A stretch of 64,000 nucleotides of DNA, taken from positions 6,076,001-6,140,000 of the forward strand of contig OY987307.1 in assembly GCA_963920635.1 (NCBI GenBank), given 5' to 3'. This document shows, piece after piece, positions 1 through 11,487 of the stretch. The notes under the pieces are model-generated. The model was not told the origin of the DNA and did not search any database. It saw only the letters and a program-made list of their open reading frames with translations. How positions within the stretch are numbered: position 1 is the stretch's first letter; each line of letters begins with the position of its first letter. This DNA is from Pseudeuparius sepicola (Eukaryota > Arthropoda > Insecta > Coleoptera > Anthribidae). The position numbers were made by a program, and so were the translations under genes.

Positions 1-59
1 CTGGTGTATCATCTTTCCTATAGGTTCTCTATCTTCAAGTCGGTTCACCCTTCTTTGTA

Positions 60-499
60 CTTTCGGCAGCACCCGTCGCCCCGAGTAGGCTACGACAAGG
101 ACTGGTATGTGCACCCCCATCGTTCCTGTCTGCCATTATAAAGGAGTAAGCTTCCTTCTTTTTTCATAAGGTGGAGCCCATAACCAAAAACAAGAAGTGG
201 GTATATGCCTCTTACTGTGCCAGTCTGCAATGCAACGATAGGCGTTGTCGTTTGAAAAAAGAAGGGGGCATACAGCCCTTATGGTGGCACTTAGCAACGG
301 TGAACACTGCCGTATGAAGAAAGAACGAACGAAGAGGGCATACGCCCTTTATTTTGGTAGTCGGGAACAATGGGGCATATTATGCCACTTATCGTGATGA
401 CGGGCACTGACTCCCAGCAAACGAATGTACAGCCTCAGGTGCACATAGCAGCCCTTGTCGTAGCCTACTCGGGACGGTGGGTTCTGCCGTTCTAACAGA
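60..499. repeat. MITE-like sequence with imperfect inverted arms
   Basis: Bases about 61-117 and 437-498 are imperfect reverse complements sharing a core of CTTGTCGTAGCCTACTCGGG. The interior holds several variants of a GGGCATAYRCCCTTTAT-like motif and no coding potential. The inverted arms on a roughly 440-bp unit suggest a non-autonomous DNA transposon. No clear target duplication is visible. Confidence 0.5.
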
Positions 500-726
500 A
501 AAAAAGATACCCCAGATTTTCATATGCAGCCAAAAATTTTAAAGAAAAAAGGGGAGTGCAAGGATTGCAAAGTAAAATTTTATCAAAATTACATAATTAC
601 CTAAAAGATCATGCTGAATTTCATAAGGACACAGGTATACAAAAAATCACCAAAAATCAGGAAGAAGTAGTGAAAGTAAACAATTATCATAATCCTCAAA
701 AACACTTAGCTTCAATTATTATTATT

Positions 727-951
727 TAAATTTCAAATCTTAGTTAGCCCCGAAAAAGTAGGCAACCAAATTTATAGCGAGTTCATTGCCAATCTAATCA
801 AAAGTTACTAAGAAATTGCGAAAATCCCAGCGCGGTAAATTTAAATTTCAAATCTTAGTTAGCCGCGAAAAGGTAGGCAACCAAATTTACAGCGAGTGAA
901 TTGCCAACCTAATCAAAAGTTACTAAGAAATACGAAAATCCCAACGCGGTA
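727..951. repeat. Two-copy tandem repeat, period about 113 bp
   Basis: Two adjacent units each begin AAATTTCAAATCTTAGTTAG and end with ATCCCARCGCGGTAAA. They differ at a handful of positions. There is no ORF. Bases 952-1477 after it hold no feature I can support. Confidence 0.7.
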
Positions 952-1477
952 AACATTCCTGAAGGTGAAGGGCTCTCTTTCGAAAATTTCAAATCAGTAT
1001 AATTTATAAAATAGATGATTACTACCTAAACTTTTTTCGGATTCGGGTATAGCGCCATCGAAAATAGTTATTTACGATTTTTTGTGAAATCCACGTGGTG
1101 CTGGGAAAGTAGGTATTGGTATTAGTTATACCATGGCGCGTGCTGTGAAAAGTGTAATGAAAAGGTTATCTTGAGGAATATGTGTCAGTAAGGTGATGAA
1201 CGCGGAAAGGTATGCTAACACCCTGTTATTGTCCCAGCAACCAGGTAAATTCATAAACTCATTTATTTTTTCGTATAACGCAACGGCAACGTCGCGGCCG
1301 GTGCCATGTGCTCCACCATAGGGTCGCAGTTACGTGCGTTCAGGTGCGCCTCGTTACGTGGGATTTGGGATAAATTGCCCCGTTATTTAAACATGCAGTA
1401 AAAAATTTTTTTTTTCGTTTTCGGCATATATCTACCTCTGTGATGACGTGGTTAAAATTAATGTATTTATGAATAAA

Positions 1478-2119
1478 TCACCCTGTATGTGGTCCTACAA
1501 GATTGTCATTAACAATTCCTGCCCACACATTTAAAGAAAATCTTTCTTGAAAATAGCTTTCCCTTACTTCATGCGGATTTTCATCTGCCCAGACATGAGT
1601 ATTGTGCACATTAAAAATTCCCTCTCGGGTAAATGCGGCCTCATCTGTCCATAAGACATGTTTCCCAAAATTATCATTTTCAGTGCTCTTTTGCCTATAC
1701 CATTCACAAAACGCTACTCTTCTTGGCAAATCTTCCTCCTTGAGAGCTTGAACTTTTTGTACGTGATAAGGATGTAAACCTTGAACTTTCAATGTGCGAA
1801 AAACAGTCATGTGCGAAATGTTGAATCTAGCGGCCAATCTTCTTGTACTCGTTCCAGGAGTTTCTTCAATTGCATCTAAAATTTGAGGTTCTAACTCTCC
1901 TACTCGGGCGGTTTGCTCACGGCCAATATCTTCCCTTTGGTGTCCAAAGTTTCCAAAATCTCTTAACCTTTGGACAATTCTAACAAAAGTTCGCGCATTC
2001 GGAGTATTCCTTTGTGGAAATTATTCACGATACATTCTTTGCGCGGCCATTGCTACCTCTCCTGACAAAAAATATGCTCTCATCATATCTACCATTTCTG
2101 CATTGGAATAAAATGCCAT
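1478..2119 (-). pseudogene. Tc1/mariner-superfamily transposase, broken and truncated
   Basis: The minus-strand frame from an ATG at 2119 reads as the N-terminal two thirds of an IS630/Tc1/mariner-type transposase. Around codon 94 there is a helix-turn-helix-like segment (ARFNISHMTVFRTLK). Further on come the first catalytic-aspartate motif (VLWTDEAAFT) and the HVWADENPH and RFSLNVWAGIV segments usual in this superfamily. An in-frame TAA at 2021-2023 interrupts it at codon 33. The reading frame ends at 1478 after about 213 codons, so the second Asp and the Glu/Asp of the DDE/D core are missing. The sequence beyond the break (CAGGGTGATTTATTCATAAA, minus strand) resembles a transposon end, suggesting truncation by rearrangement. 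Function is lost; the family call is fairly secure. Confidence 0.8.
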
Positions 2120-3359
2120 CTTTTATCACTATTATCACCTACCACAACACTAAAAACTTAAAACACTTTTTGCGTCGCTTTTTGCACACCACGAGAACGA
2201 CGCCGGGCCGAATCGCGCAATAATTACGAATGAATTCACTGATTCACTCGATTTTGCTCCAATTCCACGCCGCGTGACCGATCTACTAAATTACAGCACA
2301 GCGGGGCGAGGGGCGCGGGTGCGGGGCGCCGGCTACCCACTTGAAACACGGACTCCACAGATGATTCCCACTACTCATAACTTGTGCGCGATATTAGCCA
2401 ATCGCGGCTTGCGGCCCCTACTTCTCTCGGGGCGTCGCTACTATGTTGCCAAGTGTGGTGAAAATTTACCAGATTTAGTAATTTAATTCCGTATAAATTT
2501 AATTGTACAGTGGATTTTTACATGGATTTGCCCGTTTTTGTGTGTAATAATTATACGAGATTAACTTATAACGAATGAAACCCCGTACAAATCCTCGAAA
2601 ATAAAAAATCGGATTTAAAGGACTTTGAGTCAGTTCGGGGACATGTCGGCATAAACGGCAACACCGAATAGTGGTCGTGGATGGTATGGGGGAAAGCTTG
2701 TGCGCACGCACTCCGTCTCCGTCGCCGTACCCCCGCGCCGTAGCCCACGCGCTAGTCGAAGATCGTCCGTCCGATTACGGGATTAAACAGCTGATTGATG
2801 ACGATCCGCGTCCGCCTGTAATTTTTCGGAGCGCCAGCTTCAACAAGCAATTTATTATTATACAGAACGCCTTACGTGTGGCTATTCTGTGGTATAATAA
2901 TTCTGTTTCCAAAACGAGGACGCTTATGCAAACGTCGCGTCTTGCTAACTGATATTCTTCCGTTGCTTTGCTTTGTTTTACGAACTGTCGTCGGAAGTGA
3001 ACCTGCTTCTGTACATTTTTCCAGACTCGTTCGCCATTTTTTGAACCAGCAGTGATGTCCAAACCTGTTGCAATTGCCGCTACGAATTTGCAGTGAAATA
3101 GGTTAGATAGGTTCCTACTAGGTACCCAATTACGCGCGAGGATAAAAGAAGCAGCTTCAAGGGTTCGCGAAAATCTGGGTTTTATTAGACGCATACGGTA
3201 CGGATCTAATTGTACAATCCACCTAGTTGTAGTCGCCTGGCTGAGTACCCGTTGGAATACATCAGCAGAGGGAAACCGAGACGTCCCTAATATTTGGAAT
3301 TAGTGCTTTATGTGATTTTGTAAAGATTTTTGGATAGTTTCTAAACACAAGAAAATAGT
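2120..3359. other. Intergenic stretch with no supported gene
   Basis: Several short ORFs exist on both strands, the longest 139 codons on the minus strand at 2775-3194. None shows a recognisable domain, repeat or composition typical of a gene. Bases 2270-2460 are GC-richer than the surroundings. Confidence 0.5.
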
Positions 3360-3760
3360 AAAAATAATCGATGCATCTCAAAGGTAGGCTTTTTCATGCT
3401 ATTCGTCGAGCTATTCGCTAAAAGAACCATTAATGAGTTGTCCAAAAATTATTTATTTATTTATTTAATCTCCACATACACCAAATGATACATGGTTGCG
3501 TCAATATTCTTCAAATACTGCGAAAAAGCCTCGGAAAAAGCGATTCGACTGGCAACTAGTTACCTAGTGCTTCTTGTCATTTTCGAGAGGATTTTTGGAT
3601 AACATAAGAAAGCAGTACGACACCCGCAAGGAAAATCATCCAGGCATCCGAAAGGTAGTTTTTTTGCATGCTATTCGCTAAAAGAACCATGAAAGATTTG
3701 TTCAAAAATTAGTTGAAAGACTATTCCTGAAATACTGTGAAAGAGCTATACGTCTGACAA
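3360..3760. repeat. Imperfect direct duplication around CTATTCGCTAAAAGAACCAT
   Basis: The segment at about 3370-3560 (AAAGGTAGGCTTTTTCATGC then CTATTCGCTAAAAGAACCAT) recurs in diverged form at about 3648-3760. Spacing is about 270 bp. There is no coding capacity. Confidence 0.5.
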
Positions 3761-3995
3761 CGCTGCACGGCGGAATTGGGGGGGGGATCCGCCGGAAGCG
3801 GCCTGAGTTCCAGCTGGTCCCGGCAAGGTCAAGGACCACTGGCTGTGGCGTCGTAAAAAGAGGTTTTAATAGCGTTTTTTAAAAAAATATTTCTGACGTT
3901 AATATGCACTTCAAAAAAATTTTAATTGCATAGGCGTAACAAGCACATTTTTCCCGACCTGTCCTTAACATTTATGTACTTATCAAAGTTACACC

Positions 3996-4001
<6 letters not shown>

Positions 4002-4030
<29 letters not shown>

Positions 4031-4060
4031 CTTACATCCTTATTATATATATATATGGTT
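4002..4060. repeat. TA dinucleotide microsatellite
   Basis: An uninterrupted TA run of about 26 bp is followed by a short ATATATAT tract. Confidence 0.9.
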
Positions 4061-4639
4061 ATATAACCATCATATGGCATCTGCTCTAGGTCACGAAGTC
4101 ATCTAGTGCCTTGTGTCCTCAGAATGAGACCACGTCTCTTATTAGAAACTACATGTTTTTTTCAAAAGATTTTTTTTACATTAGCAATGAAAACTTACCT
4201 GACATGTCAATATTTTCCGTGTAAATCGATTGAAAGTGCGGAAACAAACGGAATGTCGTTGCCGAAAACAACTGAAGCTAATAATTCACGGTTGAAGATC
4301 AATACACAGCATGAGACAAATTTAGCCAATAGTAGAGGACTAAATGGAAGGCCCGCCCACTAAAACAAAATTAAAAGGATTAGAAGAATTTGCCGAATTT
4401 ACAAGACAAAACACAGTTACACTCGAGAAGGAAAGGCACGTTATATATTTTTTAAGCATGATTAACAATTTCGTAGATATAACAAAAAATTAATGAGACT
4501 CACCAGACTAAGTAAACAACAGAGAAGCATTCAGTCATGTCATCTCATCCCTGCCACAATTTAAAAACCAGGCACACCACATGAAGACCTGTAAAAACTC
4601 GGAGAAGAGCTCAAGGCAAGCTCGCAGAATCTAGCCATC

Positions 4640-5553
4640 CCAATATCACATCTGACCAAATATTTCGAACTTCCCATCTGCGAATGTACATTCTTCGAGA
4701 ACAGCATTGTACTACACCTGAAAATACCTATAACAAAAGAAAATAGCAATTGGAAATTATACGAACTAATAACAGCCCCATTTGCATGGGAAAACCATAC
4801 ATGCATAATAGATCATAGTACATGGCAGTGTCAAAAGACCACTCGAGACAAATTTCAAGGACAAGCCTGCACGTTTGTAAACCTTACCATAATAAACTTT
4901 GCTACCTACCAGGATTTCCAGGGACCAGCAGGTGCACGTAACCTCCTTCAAGGAGTCACAGTTGCCGAATTAGCAAAACAACTGTCCGATGCGATGTTAC
5001 CAGTCAACGTTCACAACCATTGCAGAGATCGACGAAGAAGTATACGTCATAACGCACTCAAAACCAGTTACGGTAATTCAATGCGACAGTCACTCTAGAG
5101 AAGTACCAATAACGCCCCAGCCTCCAGGCGCTTCCAAGGTTACAGTGCCCATGTAACCCATGACTGGAACGTTCTGTTATTAATAATAGTCCTGTATATT
5201 ATTTTCCATAGACAAGCACTAGCCTTCCCAGTCTTCACATGGCAGCGAGAGCCAGTAATGAAAAAGCAGATACCTCCCATGACATTTTATTTGGTCTAAC
5301 TTATATCCTCTTCACGGCAGTCATCCTGTACGCACTCTGGAAAACGATCACCCACTACCTCCGCAGAAGATGCATAGGGCACGAGGAAGCCGGCACCCCA
5401 AATTGTCCGAGAGTACCTAATTCGTATTCCAAGCAGCGACAGACTGGATACGTCCGGGCGCCACAACAAGGTCACGGCAAAACCTGCCGAGCTAGCAGTG
5501 GTAACGTCCAGGCGAGATCATCAACCGAGAATTTTGCACATTCCGTAACTTAG
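4640..5553 (+). pseudogene. Possible envelope-glycoprotein remnant, frameshifted
   Basis: A plus-strand frame is open from about 4640 to 5096 and rich in Cys, Trp and N-glycosylation sequons (for example ENHTC and VNLTI). It then shifts frame (about 5000-5155) and finally enters an ORF at 5239-5553. That ORF has a clear hydrophobic span (ILFGLTYILFTAVILYALW) followed by basic residues, like a membrane anchor with a cytoplasmic tail. Ectodomain, anchor and basic tail in succession suggest an env-like glycoprotein of an insect endogenous retroelement or a captured viral glycoprotein. I cannot place the family. At least two frame changes make it non-functional. It could also be a chance succession of open frames. 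Confidence 0.35.
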
Positions 5554-5950
5554 TTTGTAGAACATTTTTTTATTATTACGCTATAAAAGTTTTGATAGGA
5601 TAGGTTCTTTAGAATATAAGACAGTACCGGGTTAGATAATTTTCTTAGATCAGGAAAAAGTAGACCAGAAGGAACGGAACCCAAATAAACTCACAAACAT
5701 TTTTTTTAAAACAAGACCGGATTAGTTGAAATAAGTACAGGACATAATAAGAGACAGGTCCGAGTAGCTGAGATGGCCTTTAGGTTACAAAGAACTGTTT
5801 CTTGCAAGTCGTTCACAATATAAAACTTTTTCCAATACTACCTTCCTAAAGGTAATTAATAGGTGAATTAATTAGAAATAAGTTTATTAAACATTATTCC
5901 TAGCAAGAATGTATAAATCAGTCGACTATCACAGGGCATCATTAATAATT

Positions 5951-7364
5951 CTGTGGCGACAGGGTAAAAGTGCTTAAGTCATAAGACTTTGAATTGAAAT
6001 TATTGGCCGGCATAAAATTAGTTGATTTTTGTCACCGCAAAAAAATTGCAAAAATAATTATTTTCATTTTTTGCTGGGGATATTTTTTTATTTAATAGAG
6101 GTCCATTTGTATGTCAGAAGTTATAAAAGTAAAGTAAGGTACTTACCTTATTTTAGTGACTTAAGCAGTTTTGATCAGACGGTTATTTTGGACATAAGTA
6201 GTTCTTCTCCAAATAAATAAATTACTAATATTGCAATTTTGCATTTATTTTATACAAAAAATATAAACTGGTAAATTGAACTTAAATAACAAAATGTCGA
6301 AAATCAAATGAAATACTTCAAAAAATAACAAATGATTTTATAATCATTCTTGACTTTCATCACTGTCAGCCTCATTTTTCCTTGCATCCGTGAAGTTGGA
6401 AGATTTGTATAGTAGTTGTGGAAACCAAGATCTACTAAACGAAAAATGCTGGGAAGGTCTTTCTTTTATCCTCAGATATGGAAATGAGAGCCATGTATTG
6501 ACGCTTGGGTTCTAAACTAGGATTTTTCTCGGCGTCTTCGTAAACAGGAAATACTTTTAAATGATTCGTCCATATCAACTTATTTTTTATACTGTAATAT
6601 GCCAATCTCGCATTGTACCCTCGCCTCGCACAGTGTATTCGAGCTTGGTATTTTCCGAGCCTCGCACATCGCACACACGCCGGCTATTCTCAATATATCC
6701 ACGAAAACGATCTTATTGTATCTGTATAAAGATTATGACATTCACCAAATTTTCTCCTTTGCTTATTTTTTAAAAGTACTGTGATTTTAGAACATTTTCG
6801 AAGCACCCGCCACTTTTTTAAACATGAATTTAATAAAATGTCTTGCATCCAGGAATGAATTGAATACAAATGAATTGAATACAACAAGACTAAACACGAG
6901 AATTACTTCGAAAAGGCGATGTGCGGTGCGCCGATATGGCTACCTCAGGCCAGACTGTGCGAAGCTATGGTCCAGGCGAGGTGCGGTGCGATGGGCGGTA
7001 CTCCGTTGTGGCCTCCGCTTTTTAGTGTATTTAAGATGTTACATAGAAAATAAATACTATTGGTACAGATTGGGCAAAACTGCTTATGTCAACTTAAGCG
7101 ATTTTGTCGGAACCGAAAATAAAATAATTTTGCGAGAGAAACGTCTTACGTAGTCATAAGAACGTTTCTTCCTATTATTTATAAACATTTACAAACCAAA
7201 AATAAGAATAGGCAGTTTTTCCCAATCAAAATTTACTTTTCATGATAACTCAATGACTTAAGAGCTTTTACCCATCGAAAGTATGCACATTTTTTTAATG
7301 TGAATATAATCTAAGCCCATTTTCGCAAAAAAATGACTTAAGCACTTTTACCCTAGCACCACAG
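5951..7364. mobile_element. 1.4-kb DNA transposon with ~30-bp TIRs and AATT duplication
   Basis: The left end CTGTGGCGACAGGGTAAAAG and continuing TGCTTAAGTCAT is matched in inverse by the right end, which finishes CCCTAGCACCACAG at 7364. AATT at 5947-5950 and 7365-7368 fits a 4-bp target duplication. Inside, the subterminal motif ACTTAAGCNNTTTT recurs near 6157, 7093, 7253 and 7336, which may be transposase binding sites. The only long internal ORF (minus, 6435-6674) is not recognisable. I read it as a non-autonomous element; I cannot name the superfamily. Confidence 0.7.
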
Positions 7365-8779
7365 AATTTAAAATAGTCAGAACTGTCTCCAATAAGTCAG
7401 ATAATAGACGTATATTGTAGGGAGACCCGCCCGATCTCTAAAATAAATCATACAAAATTTATGCAGGATGAATCCCTGCCACCTGAACTTTAAGCCCGGG
7501 GACAGGGACGGTTCGGCAATAGCATTAATATATCGAGACGTGTCTAAAAAACAATTATATTAATAGAATTATATAGACTTAAAGATTTTTTCAGCTTACC
7601 ATGTAGTATTTAGGGAATTCGCGGATAAGCAGCCGCAGAACAAGACGTCGGAACAATTTAACGCTGAACTCTACAAATTTTCAAAAAAAAAAGAATAAAT
7701 ACCATTTATAAGAATTGTTACTTACTGATTCATGCTGACGCAAACACACTGGAAAATTTTTCCGACTCGTACTGCAAATAGCTATCTAGACAGAAATTCA
7801 TGCATTATCAGCAACCTCTATATTATTGACGTTATGTAACGATTGTTTTGGCCTGTAGTTTTTAAGTCTTGGTATCATCTGCAATTCGAGTCAATCGTTG
7901 AATATATTCGCATCAAACCATCCAGATGGACTGGCATTGTAGCTACAGCCCTTAGGGCCATTTTCCTTCCATGTACTCACATATTAGAGGCCCTGTATAC
8001 CACACAGGGAGGCGCTAACTCTCCTGCAGCTGACTGTCCAGTTTCCTCGCGAGTTGGCTGAAAGTAAATGTGATATGTAAAAAAATAGGAACAGAAATAG
8101 ATTACGTTTGTATGTGTGTCCATGGACACTAAAAATAATTTATAATTTTCCCAAATCTAATTTTTGTAGTACTATTTTATATTTATTTTAAAAAGTTGAT
8201 TAAGATCGTGTGCAAATTTTACAAAACAAATCAATGACGATTATATTAGGGTGATGCAAGTATAACAAAATTTTAAATGTTAAATAAATTAGAATGGCTT
8301 AATATAGAAAAATGTGAAGAATATAGAATTTTAGTATTTATTCATAAAATTAAAACACTTTATTACCAAAAAGGTTGTGAATTTTATTAATTTTATTCTA
8401 CTTTAACCCCGACACCCATTACCGGAAATCTTGAATAATAAATTTTACTACGACAATATACTTAATAACCCAACCCCGTTACCGGGGTATGATATTACCA
8501 TCTAGAATAATAAATTTTACTACTTTGGAATTTTCAATACAATAATATTCGACTGGTCAAATATTACTTCACAACCTTAGGTAAGCTAAATTTACGATTT
8601 TGGAACCCCTAAACTGGGTTCTTTGAAATGAAAATTTTAACCAGAATAATAGAATTTACTTAAAAATTCTGATTTCGATCCAATATGTTGTAGAAGGAGT
8701 ATTTTATGGGTGATATGACCGTCTTTAAAATGGAAACCACTTTTCTAAAATTGGTCGACGTTTCGATGATTATAAATAT
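7365..8779. other. Intergenic; short recurring motif only
   Basis: No gene is supported. Near 8440-8660 the string AGAATAATAAATTTTACTAC or a close variant appears three times among AT-rich sequence. This hints at a decayed tandem or dispersed repeat. Confidence 0.4.
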
Positions 8780-8785
8780 TATCTT

Positions 8786-8985
8786 CCTCAGGACAGAGGT
8801 GATACTGGTATAAATAAATTAGATTTGTCGAATTCACGATATCACGTATAGTAAGAGCAAATCTCTAGAATATCGACACAAGGCAGATAGAGAATTGGAA
8901 AATCGTGCTTGGATAGAGTGAAATCAAAGGATTCTAAATTTGGAGAAAAAGAAGCTGCTTGGGTTGTTACAAACGCAAACATATT
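8786..8985 (+). pseudogene. Decayed PLA2 fragment of a Polinton PLA2-protease gene
   Basis: The plus strand reads RGDTGINKLD, followed after frame breaks and stops by segments matching the ELENRA..RVKSKD.KFGEK.AAW region of the PLA2 domain intact at 10336 and 54812-55435. Only the region equivalent to residues about 40-90 survives, with several frameshifts. It lies 1.3 kb left of element A in the same orientation as element B, which lacks its own PLA2 gene. It may therefore be the displaced start of B, but that link is inference. Confidence 0.75.
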
Positions 8986-9392
8986 TGACAGTAGCTTTCA
9001 TGATTCATATTTTCATTCATTCATATTTTCTGTCAACTGTCGTATACAGAATTTATACGTAAAATGTGGTGAATAGGGACATATCACCATGATTAGGGCT
9101 TACAACTTTTTACAATATTTTTTACTGGAAAAGTTCTATCTGCATTAAGCACACAAAAAAGTTAAAAAAAAAATCAATGGGTACCTTTTTTTTTAAATGT
9201 GGTGTTCCTATTTACGGGCAACGGACGATTGCGCCCAGCGGTCAGAAAATTTGTCAGGTAGTAGAGAATAAATAGGACAATTGCGCGCGAGTTATCTTCG
9301 GTATTATGGGTCAATTGCGCGCGGAATAAACTTGTTAGTCAGGTCAATGCGATCTGGTTCTTCATGGAAATAAAAACTAAATAAAACAATGA

Positions 9393-10101
9393 TTATTCCT
9401 TATAAATATATTTTGTTTTTGCAAATTGATAGGAAACACTCTTAACAAAATCGAATCTTCCAATACTGTTATTTACATATAAATTAATTAAATTTGTTAC
9501 ATAATCGTTACGTTTTTTATACCTAGCATTGTTACAAGCTTTAGGTAAATGTACACTATTTATTTTAATATACGAGTTCATTTGTACATCTTTTAATACA
9601 TTTATAAACTTAAAAATATCTGGATGCGCTACATAAAAACTGGAATTAAAATGACTGTGGAATGATTCACATGCATTTGTTGTACGTTCTCTATCACTGC
9701 TACAAGAAGCAAATATTTTTGGAGGAAAAACAGAATCATGAGATATATAATTCTCAACTAAATAATTCAACTTGTCGTTCTTAGGAATATCTGAGTAAAG
9801 ATCTTCTACAAAACAATCCTCTACTTCGTTAGGATTTAGAAATAATAACCCAAAACTGTATCGCAACCACCGACCTATTACATCCTATTACATTTATAAC
9901 TGGCCCAATTTTCTGAACACCCACATGTATCGCTTTCTCGAAATCGCTAACCATTTCTTTGGGCTCAAAAGTTAAATTAATTCTAGTACAATAATTTTTC
10001 AATAGTTGGAATGCCTCAAAGTAAGTAGTGGATTGTTTGTTTGGAAGTAAAATAAATACTAAAGGTATATAATGTCCGTTTTCTACTGTGTGTATAGTAA
10101 A
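9393..10101 (-). pseudogene. MULE-type transposase remnant
   Basis: Two minus-strand frames (9393-9866 and the part of 9829-10164 left of the TIR) match the style of arthropod MULE transposases. The N-terminal piece has YIPLVFILLPNKQSTTYFEA and VSDFEKA, the D..E-type core. The C-terminal piece has the TTNACESFHSHFN motif with its conserved Cys and His. A frame change lies near 9850. The upstream end is cut exactly where the TIR of element A begins (10102), so the gene lacks its N-terminus. GC-containing repeats of CAATTGCGCGCG downstream (9270-9320) may belong to its terminal region. Non-functional. Confidence 0.7.
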
Positions 10102-10227
10102 AGTAGTTAAGTAAAGCGGATCCTGGCTCAAAGATGGCCGCCATATGTGAGCCAGCTTCCGCATAAGGGTTTTGAGCCAGGATCCGCATAGGGTTTTTGA
10201 GCCAGGATCCGCATAGGGCTTTCGGGG
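10102..10227 (+). repeat. Left terminal inverted repeat of element A
   Basis: This is the reverse complement of 33346-33471 with a single mismatch at 10220. It starts AGTAGTTAAGTAAAG. It then forms a hairpin between GCGGATCCTGGCTCA and TGAGCCAGCTTCCGC around a GGCCGCCATATG loop. Roughly 25-bp direct repeats of GAGCCAGGATCCGCATAGGG follow. Confidence 0.9.
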
Positions 10228-10240
10228 TTCGGTTGGCAGG

Positions 10241-10246
10241 TATAAA
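10241..10246 (+). promoter_or_regulatory. TATA box of the PLA2-protease gene
   Basis: TATAAA sits just inside the left TIR, 95 bp before the start codon at 10336, in a GC-richer context (GCAGGTATAAACGCC). The spacing allows a 5' leader of about 60 nt. Confidence 0.55.
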
Positions 10247-10335
10247 CGCCGCGGTTAGAATATTTTTTCCTTGATTTAACGTCCTGTTTCGGGTGACCTT
10301 ATTTTATAAGTTTATGTGTATTGTGAATCAGTGGG

Positions 10336-11475
10336 ATGTTGTCAGTTCACGGGGAAGGTTTACTAAATTCCTTAATCGACAAATTACCAGTTGAATTGCA
10401 CCTTCCTAAATATCAGTTTTGTGGACCTGGAACTAAGTTAGAGAAACGTCTGACGAGAGGAGATTCTGGTATAAATAAATTGGACGCAGCGTGTAGGACC
10501 CACGATATTTTGTATTCAAACAGCAAGTCATTAGAAGATCGACACAAGGCTGATTTAGAATTGGAAAATCGTGCTTGGGATCGAGTAAAATCCAAAGACG
10601 CTAAATTTAGTGAGAAGGCTGCTTCTTGGCTTGTAACAACTGCCATGAAAGTAAAAAGAAAATTGGGTATGGGAGTTAAAAAACGACGACCGATTTCTTT
10701 TAGAAGGGACATCGTAAAAAAAGTGGAAAAAAATCTCAGAAAATCTTTTACCCCCAAGGACTTGAATAACACTCAGAATTTGAAAAAATCGTCATTGCCT
10801 GCTGTAAGAGCTGCCCGTATGATTGTTAAAAAGATTGGAAAAAAGAATTTGAGGATACCGAGGTTGATTCCATTCGAAAGCAAAATTGGCGGATTTCTTC
10901 CTCTTATTCCTATTCTAGGAGCTCTAGGGGCATTGGGTTCTTTGGCAGGTGGAGCAAGTGCTGTAGCCAAAACCATTTTGGATGTAAATAATGCTAAAAA
11001 GAGTGTGACGAAACAGTCGATGGAACCTGTTAGCAAAAAAGGTTCGGGTCTTTATTTAAGAAGAAATAAACGCGGAGGATTCGGACTATTTTTGAAAAAA
11101 AAACTCTCATTGAGGCTACCCAACAGACCTTTAACAGATAGAGATTTAATAAAGTTCGCGGCAAAGCTTAACATACCATTTTTTAAAGGCGTATTTATGA
11201 GAGACACGCTACCTAAAAAGGTGAGAAAAAACGAGTCGGTCATTTTAAATTTGGATGTTCAGCGAAATCCGGGAACTCACTGGGTAGCCTATCAGAAAAG
11301 AGGAAATATCGTCAAGTACTTTGACAGTTTTGGTAATTTGAAACCGCCCAAAGAATTGGTTCAGTATTTGGGAAAGAACGTAAAAATAATATATAATAAC
11401 GATTTTTATCAGAATTTTGATGAAATAAATTGCGGGCATTTGTGTCTCGAGTTTCTGTATAAAGGTGACAGTTAA
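10336..11475 (+). CDS. PLA2 - hydrophobic - adenain-type protease polyprotein
   Basis: A 379-aa protein that combines two enzymes. Residues about 26-95 match the parvovirus-VP1-type phospholipase A2 domain: the calcium loop CGPGT is at 29-33 and the catalytic pair in CRTHD at 53-57. Residues about 184-213 are a Gly/Ala/Leu-rich hydrophobic stretch between basic segments, like the pX-type peptide noted in adintoviruses. The C-terminus is an adenain (C5) cysteine-protease domain with a plausible catalytic set: His315 (HWVAY), Asp330 (YFDSFG), Gln359 and Cys366 (NCGHLCL). By analogy the protease matures the virion and the PLA2 breaches membranes during entry; this is family knowledge, not shown here. 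The frame is intact. The relative at 48314-55435 has the same domain order, so the fusion is not an isolated artefact. It is the first gene inside the left TIR and ends 12 bp before the next gene. Confidence 0.85.
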   Translation: MLSVHGEGLLNSLIDKLPVELHLPKYQFCGPGTKLEKRLTRGDSGINKLDAACRTHDILYSNSKSLEDRHKADLELENRAWDRVKSKDAKFSEKAASWLVTTAMKVKRKLGMGVKKRRPISFRRDIVKKVEKNLRKSFTPKDLNNTQNLKKSSLPAVRAARMIVKKIGKKNLRIPRLIPFESKIGGFLPLIPILGALGALGSLAGGASAVAKTILDVNNAKKSVTKQSMEPVSKKGSGLYLRRNKRGGFGLFLKKKLSLRLPNRPLTDRDLIKFAAKLNIPFFKGVFMRDTLPKKVRKNESVILNLDVQRNPGTHWVAYQKRGNIVKYFDSFGNLKPPKELVQYLGKNVKIIYNNDFYQNFDEINCGHLCLEFLYKGDS

Positions 11476-11487
11476 GACGAGAAGACG

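Noticed and set aside
2775..3194. 139-codon minus-strand ORF
   Set aside because: No domain, no codon periodicity I can see and no neighbouring signals.
7843..8061. 72-codon plus-strand ORF
   Set aside because: No recognisable feature, and it lies in non-coding sequence between repeats.
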